In this document: positions 57,130 through 64,000 of the stretch, piece by piece
How the letters are laid out: the number at the start of each line of letters is the position of its first letter
Position numbering within the stretch: the stretch's first letter is position 1
Assembly: GCA_963921195.1 (NCBI GenBank)
Contig: OY992540.1
Location: 61,078,844 to 61,142,843 of the forward strand
Direction of reading: 5' to 3'
Source: Pegoplata infirma
Lineage: Eukaryota > Arthropoda > Insecta > Diptera > Anthomyiidae
Length of the DNA: 64,000 bases
Notes under the pieces: generated by a model
Database searches by the model: none
Told to the model about the DNA's origin: nothing
What the model saw: only the letters and a program-made list of their open reading frames with translations
Program-made: the position numbers and the translations under genes

Positions 57130-57409
57130 TATCGTGCCCTTCACAGACGGACGAACAGACGGACATCGCTTGAATGTCTTAGAATCGATCACTGATCAAT
57201 AATATATATATTTTATAGTGTCATAGACCGATATTTCAATACAGTAGTTGTGAAGTGTAAAAAAAATAATTGTTCGATTAATTGACATAAATTAATCGAT
57301 TTATTCGTTATTCGAAAATCGTAATTTTTAAATTAATCGAACAAGAGTTTGGTTTTGTTTGATCGATTTATCGAATTATTCTTAATCGGTTGACAACTCT
57401 AGTATCAAT

Positions 57410-58894
57410 ACATTCGGCAAGGTCGAATTTAACTTTTTTTCTTGTTTTTGTTCAAACCCTCACTTGTTTAAAGCTTAAATTAAAATCCTATGTATGTTGC
57501 CTTTCAAATACGCTTTCAATGTGTCACAGCTAATATTAATATCAAAAGTTTTCTATTTTCACTACCATTGTCGAATCTAGCAAATAATATAAAAGGTCCG
57601 TTTGAATGGACCCCCCTTATATTAATTTGTCCGATACCACCATGTTCACTACGCTCTAATATTAGTAGGTTTTTTGTGGGTGGTAAATAGCAGATATTAT
57701 AAAGAGAGTAAGTATACAAGTCATATAGCATTTGGTAGTATTAATTTTTTGGTGTAGACATTACTAAAGGTGTATTAGTGTGCGTTTTGTGTTATTAGTG
57801 TTTGTTAGAATAAGGTGTTTTTCGTTATATATAGTTGAAGTTTTTGTTTTAGTGTTAGTTTCATTTCCGTTTTGTTTATATTTGTAGTTGGTTAATAGAT
57901 ATATATTGATTAATTAGAGGGTTAATTTATATTTAGTGTTTAATTAGTTAGTTTTTGTTTTTTTTTTAGTTTTTAGTTGCTGCTGGTTAGTATATGTATA
58001 GCTTTTTTTGTAAATATAAAATTATAAAACATAATATTTAACTAAAAACAAAAAATATATTATAATTTTTTGTTTTGTTGTTTTTTTAGTTGAGCATATT
58101 AAGTTGATTTTTTTAAAATTATCGAAATTTCAATCGGTAAAAAATACAGGATTTCAATCCATTAAAAAAATACAAAATTTCCTTTAGGTTTTTTTTTTGG
58201 TACAAAAAGAAAAAAAAAAAAAACACAGTTGCTCGATTGCCAACATATATGCTGTCCGTTTAATTTGTTTTTGGATTTAGATGTAAAAAAAATATTTTTG
58301 TTCAAAAAACAAATTTATATAAAATATACAAAAAGTTTACACAACACTTTCTGTTTCGTAATTTTTGTTTTGGGGTTTTGATAAAATTCTGTTTTTTAAT
58401 ATAAATATATGGTATATATAAAATTAATACATACATATATTATTGGAGATTATTTTAGTTTTTATTAAGATTTTTGTTTTTGTAAAAAAGGATTATTGCA
58501 CATTTATTAAACAACATCAACAACGACAACTACTTCTTGTTATCTTATTTTTTTTTGTAATTTGTAATAATTCGATTATACATATAATTAAAAAAATATT
58601 TTTGTAGTTTGTAGCTTTAAGTAATAAATTATGTTTTATAAAACAAAACACTTTTTATTTTTTTATTTGTTAATACGTACCTGTGTATGAATTGTGATAT
58701 TTGAAGATAAACATATGTGTGATCATACTAAATTTCTATAATTGAAATTACTAAAATTTTTAAATGCTATAGGTTATCCTTTAAAAAAAATCTTTAACTT
58801 GTGCTTTTAACATTAAAGTGCTTGCTTTTTGTAAATGTTTTTCCAGTTTTATTTAAAAAAATATCCTACACTTTATTTTTTAAGACAAATAATT
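57410..58894. other. AT-rich sequence, no gene recognised
   Basis: 1.5 kb with long T runs and TAGTGTTTGTTAG-type words at 57770-57980. No supported gene. Confidence 0.35.
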
Positions 58895-59319
58895 AGCTGT
58901 AGGCATATTCGCCCAAAGAAAAATCGCCCAAGAAAGAAAATGAAAATTCACCCAACAATTTTTTTTTTTATTTTTGTTGTTAAAATTTTTAGCCTGCGGC
59001 GCTTTCATCGCAACCTCCACGCAATTTTTTATATTTCTTTATGATTTAAGTTACACAGTTAATATTTTTTTACTTCCACAATTTGTCAAAAATATTAATA
59101 AGGATTCGTAACGAATAGTCTTGTCTTAAAAATTTTGTTTTTGTCTTAGAAGTTTTTGCGTAGGTGGCCTTCGATCAAGCTTAGGGGTTCCAAACTCCGT
59201 AACTTAAACCCACACTCTTCGAGTGTAATTTTTCATATTTTTTTGGCGATTTCGCATTTAGGCGGTTTTTCATAATTTTTTTTTGGTAATTTTTCTTTGG
59301 GCGATTTTGCTCACAGCCC
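58895..59319 (+). mobile_element. hAT-like MITE GGGCTGT, complete copy
   Basis: 425 bp, left end AGCTGTAGGC, right end the inverse of GGGCTGTGAGCAAAATCGCC, perfect 8-bp duplication AAATAATT (58887-58894 and 59320-59327). AATCGCCCAAAGAAAAAT motifs at both ends. Defines the family of 20038-20565. Confidence 0.88.
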
Positions 59320-59404
59320 AAATAATTGATTAATTCGCATTTTCTTATTTTTCTTGGATTTCATAAGTCCTTTCAACACTATTTTCAAATGTACATAAAA
59401 AACA

Positions 59405-59606
59405 CACAGAGAAATCAGATTCGTTGTTATTATAATTATCAATTGCGATTACCATCACTTTTTAAAGCAACAATAATTTTGTTGTAATAAACGAATTTCT
59501 CTTGTCAAAATTAATGGTATTTTGTCACAATCAAAAAATTTGGTTGTTGCAACAGAAACATTTAGTTGGTTATAAATTTGGCTGGCACGAATATGTTTTC
59601 TCTGTG
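59405..59606. mobile_element. 202-bp MITE, CACAGAGAAA ends
   Basis: CACAGAGAAATCAGATTCG and CGAATATGTTTTCTCTGTG are paired ends. No convincing duplication; CA occurs on both sides. Confidence 0.7.
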
Positions 59607-59728
59607 CAAATATTAAATGGCTTATTATTCCAAAAATATAATTAGCCAACTGATTTAAGGCAAAAACTCAAAATGCTTTAATTGACAAAAAATTCAACAC
59701 TTTTTTGTATTGAGTCCTTACAGAAAAA

Positions 59729-59974
59729 AAGTTTCCAATGAACGACCTTCATTGTATTTATGAACAAATTCATTAAATTTGTTAACTTTTGCATAATATT
59801 TATAAACTTTTATGATTATTTATGAAAATTTTTTGAATAGTTCTATATTTCACATATTATGATTAATTCATAAATACTATGAAAAAGTTTATAAATATTA
59901 TGAAAGAGTTAAAAAATTTTATGAATTTGTTCATAAATACTATGAAAGTTGTTCATTGGAAATTTTTTTAGTGT
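59729..59974. mobile_element. TTTATGAA-family MITE, second copy
   Basis: CAGAAAAAAAGTTTCCAATG and CATTGGAAATTTTTTTAGTG pair, then GAACGACCTTCAT with ATGAAAGTTGTTC. Related to 52613-52878. Confidence 0.75.
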
Positions 59975-59994
59975 GTATAAAAACAAAAAATCAA

Positions 59995-61200
59995 AAATTT
60001 TCCTTCGTCCTTACAAATTTTAGGTGAATTTAATCAAAAACAATGAAGTTATTAACAACTTCAGAATATTTTTTAGCACTGATTTTTGCTTCTGCTGTAA
60101 AATTGAAAAAAATGTTAGAGTCTTTAGTTTTAGGTGACGAATTGTAAATTATGTGTTTATTACACCTTGCGACAGTAAAAATTGGACCTGCACAAGACAA
60201 GAAATCCACAAAAATCGGCACAACTCTTCTGGAATTACCCCTAGAGGGGTCAGATGTGACACCGACTCCCATTAATTTTTTCCTCCCGAACACATTTTCC
60301 AAACATACCTATGCCCCACTCCTTAAGTGGGCTTCCACACAAAAGTTACATTTTTAAAAATATTTGCTACTACGGCTCTAGCTGTCCTAGAAGTGAACCT
60401 AGAGGAGGAAAATGTATGACCACCCCCAATAGTTTTTCAGTCCAAAAATTTTTTTAGAACATACCTACCCTCTATTTTCAACCCTTAGGGTGGTCCCTAC
60501 GGACCAGCTCCTACCTGTCCAATGGTGCCTCCAAGAGGGGCACCATTGGAGCCACCAAAAGTCCCCAAAATTTTTTCTAAACATACCAACACCCCATCTC
60601 TAATTCCTAAGAGGTCTTCTACTCAAAGTGACATTTTTGTAAACTTTGCTCGCACCGTTTTAACTGTTGCAAGGGTGACCCTAGAGAAGTTAAGGGGCCT
60701 ATTCACAAAAAAAGTCATAACTCAATTTTTTCCATGTGGTTGTTGTAAACAATCATAAAAAAAAAATTTTGTTTGAAAATTTCAAAAAAATAAAGACCTG
60801 CTACCCACATCGTCTCCAAATTGACAAATAATTTTAAATTTTGAGACTTTTTATGATTGTGTTTACAACAAACACAGGGAATATGAAGTTTAAAAATAAT
60901 AAAATTAGTCATAACCAGTCATAACTGTGAATAGGCTTGTAAATCTGTAACTGACATTAAATTTGTTTCAACCCCAACATTTTTTGCAAAACAAACCTAG
61001 GCCTTAAGGGGGTCCCCACACATTTTTTTATTTTTTATAAAGATTTCATGAAATCAGCTCTTACCGCTCCCATGGTGCCTCTTAGGAACTGGATATGCAG
61101 ACTGACCCCCATTTATTTGACCCCATAATTTTTTGCCGAACACACCTACACCGTATTTCCACTTTGTAAGGGCGCTAGCTCTAGGAAAATCAAATTCGTA
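59995..61200 (-). repeat. Complex subrepeat element, minus orientation
   Basis: Successive diverged units each contain CCTAGAG..., CCCCCAT/AATTT, AACATACCTA and a TTAAG-GGG block: near 60240, 60400, 60560 and 61000-61190. The same units appear in plus orientation at 62330-63400. A TTAA-flanked MITE interrupts at 60694-60939. Frames here are over repeats and not genes. Confidence 0.65.
60694..60939. mobile_element. piggyBac-like MITE, copy 2 (inverted)
   Basis: 246 bp, TTAA on the left (60690-60693), TAAA on the right (60940-60943, one mismatch). GGGGCCTATTCACAAAAAAA and GTGAATAGGCTTG ends; inverse of 56710-56970. Confidence 0.82.
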
Positions 61201-61212
61201 ATGTATGTAGAG

Positions 61213-61836
61213 TAGAGTGTCCCTTATTTTGGAAATGTTGGAAATGTTGACTTAAAACTAACTCAGGAAACATTTACGCCCCTACGACCACGCCTTCCCT
61301 AGGCGACGGGCCTTTAAGAGCGGGGCCTTAAAATAATTTTTCCATACAAACCAAATTTTTTTTTTTTTGATTTTTAATTTTTTTTTATTAATTATTATAT
61401 TACTTGATTAGCTTATTCACGACAAAAAATTTTATTTTGGTGGGATAAGGCTTTCAGCTCATTAAAAGCAACATAACAACTAAAACCGTTGTTTGTCAAA
61501 ACTAAAAAAAAGATTTTTAAAATTTTTGTACCGTAGGACCGCAACGTCTCAAAATTTTTTTTTTCGAAAATTTTTTTAGAGCTGTAATCCTTATCCCATC
61601 AAAATAAAATTTTTTGTTGTGAATAAGCTAACCAAGTAATATAATAATTAACAACAAAACAATTAAAAATGAAAAAAAAAATTTTTTGGTTTGTTTGTAA
61701 AAATGATGTTTAAGGCCCCGTCGCGTAGGGAAGGCATGGTCGTAGGGGCGTAAAATGTTTTCTGAATTATTTTGAAGTCAAATGGAAAAAAATGAGCGGG
61801 TACCGTCTCAACATTTCCAAAATAAGGGACACTCTA
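61213..61836. mobile_element. hAT-like MITE TAGAGTGTCCC
   Basis: 624 bp, ends TAGAGTGTCCCTTATTTTGG and CCAAAATAAGGGACACTCTA, perfect 8-bp duplication ATGTAGAG (61205-61212 and 61837-61844). The arms pair over almost the entire length, including GCCCCTACGACCACGCCTTC with GAAGGCATGGTCGTAGGGGC. A transcript would form a long hairpin. Confidence 0.93.
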
Positions 61837-61848
61837 ATGTAGAGTCAT

Positions 61849-63554
61849 GGTGGGATAGTGTTAAATGAGATTTTAAGCAGCAAGATTTTGACATGAGCCA
61901 ACGAATGGGGGAGGTCGGGTAGCATCTACGGGGGGCTCATCTGGTCAAAGTTGGGCGTAAAGCCCTATAGTTCCCCTAGAGTGGTCTAATGCGATACCGA
62001 AAACCATTAATTTGTCCATCCGAATATTAATTCAAAACATACCTAAGCCCAATTGACCCTAGATGAGTAAAATGAATGGCCGACCCCCAATATCATTAAC
62101 TGGTATGTTGGTTGCCACATCCTCATCTTCTATGCATCCTCATCTTCTTTGAAACGCACAAACATTGGCACACCTGGTCCAGACGTTTTGCCGAATTAAG
62201 TTTCAAACACTTCTTTAAATTGAAGTTCATAAATATGATGTTTGCATGGACGATGTATGGGGTCAGTCTGCATTTCCAGGAGCTGATTTCATAAAAAAAA
62301 AAATACAAAAAATTAAAAAAAGTGTGTGGGACCACATTAAGGGTTAAAAATAGAGGGTAGGTTTGTTTGGAGAAAATGTTGGGGTTAAAAAATATTGGGG
62401 ATAAGTCACACATTTGAAATCGCTAGGGTCACCCATAGAGTAAGGAAAGTAAGAGAGTTTGAAAGGACCCAAAATCAGTCTGCAAGTTTATGAAAATTGG
62501 TAAACTTAATGTATTGCAGAAATTTAAAAATTTTGTAAAAAGATCAAAGAAAATTAGAAAATGAGTAAATTTAACCACTATTATTGAGAGGATTACCTAT
62601 ATATATTGAGAGGATTACCACTATTTCCGTTATTAAAATTCTCTCTTAACTAATTTCCCTACTTTTTCCCCTGATTTTGGAGCATTTTGCCTACTCTTTC
62701 TACTTTTTCCCCTGATTTTGCAGCATTTTTTTAAAAATTTGAAGATATTTTCAAACATTAAGAGAACCATTTTTTCCTTTGTAAAAAAGAGTGCATTTTT
62801 TTCGACCCCATATAATCTGACACCCACTGGGGTCACCCTTGCGACAGATCGGTTGGAGCAAATTTTATAAAAATATAATTTTGTAAGGGTACATTGGTAG
62901 GTGCACAAAAAATGTTGGGATTAGAAATTATTGGGGGTCGGTCTTGCTAATGACTTCTCTAGGAGGCACCATTGGACCGATAGAAGCTGATTTAATAAAA
63001 GAAATTTAGAAAAAATAAAAAACTATTTAAAGAGACCACCCTAAGGGTTTAAGATAGAGGATAGGTATCTTCTAGGAAAATTTTGAAATAATAATGGGAG
63101 TCAGTTATACATTTCACTCATCTAGGGTCACTCCTAAGACAGCTAGAGCAGTGGGATCAAATATTTTTTTGAAATTGAACCTTTATATGAGAGCACCCTT
63201 AGGTAGTGGAGATAGGGCTTAGGTATGTTTGGGAAAACAATTAGAGCGGTAGGAGCAATTTTTTTTTTTAATTGAACCTTTATGTGGTAGCCCCCTTAGG
63301 GAGTGGAGCTTTGGCCTAGGTATGTTTGGAAAAATTTTCAGAGGAAAAATTAATGTGGGTTGGTCTCACATTTGACGTAAGTCCAGGGGAGTTATGGGAC
63401 TTTTGAAGATTTTTTCCCCTTCACGCCCAACTTTAACCCCGATGAACGATACCTAGATCCTATCCGATAAAATAAAAAAAAATAAACTCACTTTTTTTTA
63501 CAAACCTCATTTCCAAATCTTGCTGCTTAAAATCTCATACAACACTATCCCACC
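61849..63554. mobile_element. 1.7-kb foldback-like element of diverged subrepeats
   Basis: Terminal arms of about 40 bp: GGTGGGATAGTGTTAAATGA and the inverse of GGTGGGATAGTGTTGTATGA, each continuing with TTTTAAGCAGCAAGATTT. Inner pairs include AAAGTTGGGCGT with CGCCCAACTTT. Plus-oriented subrepeats (TAGGTATGTTTGG, GGGTCGGTC, CTAGGGTCAC) lie near 62355, 62885, 63060, 63220 and 63315. Tandem duplications at 62583-62630 and 62660-62727. No target duplication. Composition from subrepeats recalls Drosophila foldback elements (inference). Confidence 0.72.
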
Positions 63555-63844
63555 CTAATTGTGGAAGGTTAACGTAATGTCGAAGGAATCTTCAGAAAAT
63601 CTTAAATTAAAGCGTTTGTATTTATATATCATCCTCAAAGCTTCTGTCACATCATACATATATTTTTTTTGAGATTAAAGTGGCCCAAGAAAATTGTTGG
63701 TTATTTTTTTTAATTACCCACGCATAACCCTATTCGCAAAAAAAAAAAAAAATGTCAACCCCCAAAATAATATCCTTTATGCACCAATTCTATGAGGTTA
63801 CAGTTTTGCTGAAAGACTTTTAGTCTCAAAAAATAAAGTTTCTG
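63555..63844. other. Unrecognised sequence
   Basis: No supported feature. Confidence 0.3.
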
Positions 63845-64000
63845 CACTCAAAAAAAAGGCCTTACTAAAACTATGGAAAATTTTTCTTCAAAATACTATA
63901 GTTTCTAAATTTTCCCACAATTAAGATAAATTTAACTGAAAGTTGGGAAATTTTCTTAACTGTTAAGAACAAATTTTAGTTCATGTACTGTTAAATAGTC
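63845..64000 (+). mobile_element. Left end of a foldback element, cut by the window edge
   Basis: CACTCAAAAAAAAGGCCTTA, then AATTTTCCCACAATTAAG, GGGAAATTTTCTTAACTGTT and AATTTTAGTTCATG, follow the order of the left arm at 22074-22215. The element continues past the window. Confidence 0.7.

Larger units (their letters stand above)
56155..57265 (+). repeat. Fly dispersed module (copy g), split by the inner hAT-like element
   Basis: Left: CAGGAGTATAGCTCTTTTAT, TTTTGGACTGTATCGTG. Right: GTATCGTGCCCTTCACAGAC, GGACGAACAGACGGACATCG, GATCACTGATCAATAATATA. Matches copy d inverse across the gap. Confidence 0.75.
55665..57401. mobile_element. hAT-like element TAGAGTTGTCAA, with nested hAT- and piggyBac-like elements
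   Basis: Ends TAGAGTTGTCAA and TTGACAACTCTA, with perfect 8-bp duplication GTATCAAT (55657-55664 and 57402-57409). TTCGAATAATTC and ATTAATCG words near both ends pair. It carries a fly dispersed module (copy g) that is itself split by the inner hAT-like element. No transposase frame recognised. Confidence 0.9.

Noticed and set aside
56737..60912. Two nearly identical 64-65-aa frames suggesting a conserved small protein
   Set aside because: Both come from the two copies of the TTAA-flanked MITE; similarity reflects shared transposon sequence.
1..64000. A cooperating multi-gene system
   Set aside because: No intact host or element gene set was found. The coding remnants are independent broken retrotransposons and the DNA elements lack transposases.

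Overview
This window looks like AT-rich, gene-free DNA from a dipteran insect, most likely a calyptrate fly. That placement is an inference from base composition and repeat families, not from a marker gene. I recognise no host protein-coding gene, tRNA, rRNA or CRISPR array. Almost every open frame that means anything is a decayed piece of a non-LTR retrotransposon (endonuclease, reverse transcriptase, RNase H). The rest is non-autonomous DNA transposons, a satellite array and unrecognised AT-rich sequence. It reads as a large intergenic or intronic region that has accumulated transposons for a long time.

Layout. 0.3-3.5 kb: retrotransposon remnants on both strands. 6.3-7.6 kb: a hairpin MITE and an RNase H remnant. 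7.9-10.35 kb: a 35-bp satellite with about 41 near-identical central units in two homogenised variant blocks, fading into degenerate edges. 12.0-12.8 kb: a GGTGA-rich segment. 12.9-17.3 kb: a 4.3-kb long-TIR element holding other inverted-repeat elements and an RNase H retrotransposon piece. 22.1-24.95 kb: a 2.9-kb foldback element with a hAT-like insertion in one arm. 28.2-28.8 kb: a second, inverted copy of that hAT element. 29.9-33.9 kb: two minus-strand retrotransposons. 36.1-42.4 kb: a CR1/Jockey-type copy split by another retrotransposon, further fragments, and several TIR elements. 45.3-49.4 kb: nested hAT/Harbinger-like elements. 52.3-57.4 kb: fly repeat modules with TA-flanked, TTAA-flanked and hAT-like insertions. 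58.9-63.6 kb: more hAT-like copies and complex subrepeat-built foldback elements. The window ends inside another foldback element.

The best-supported results are element boundaries read directly from target-site duplications (TSDs). Perfect 8-bp duplications flank seven hAT-like insertions in six families. 9-13-bp duplications flank four 5'-truncated retrotransposons, one only 68 bp long. TTAA, TAA and TA flank others. No gene set here forms a cooperating system; the genes present are broken parts of selfish elements. The most unusual structure is the two-palindrome satellite.
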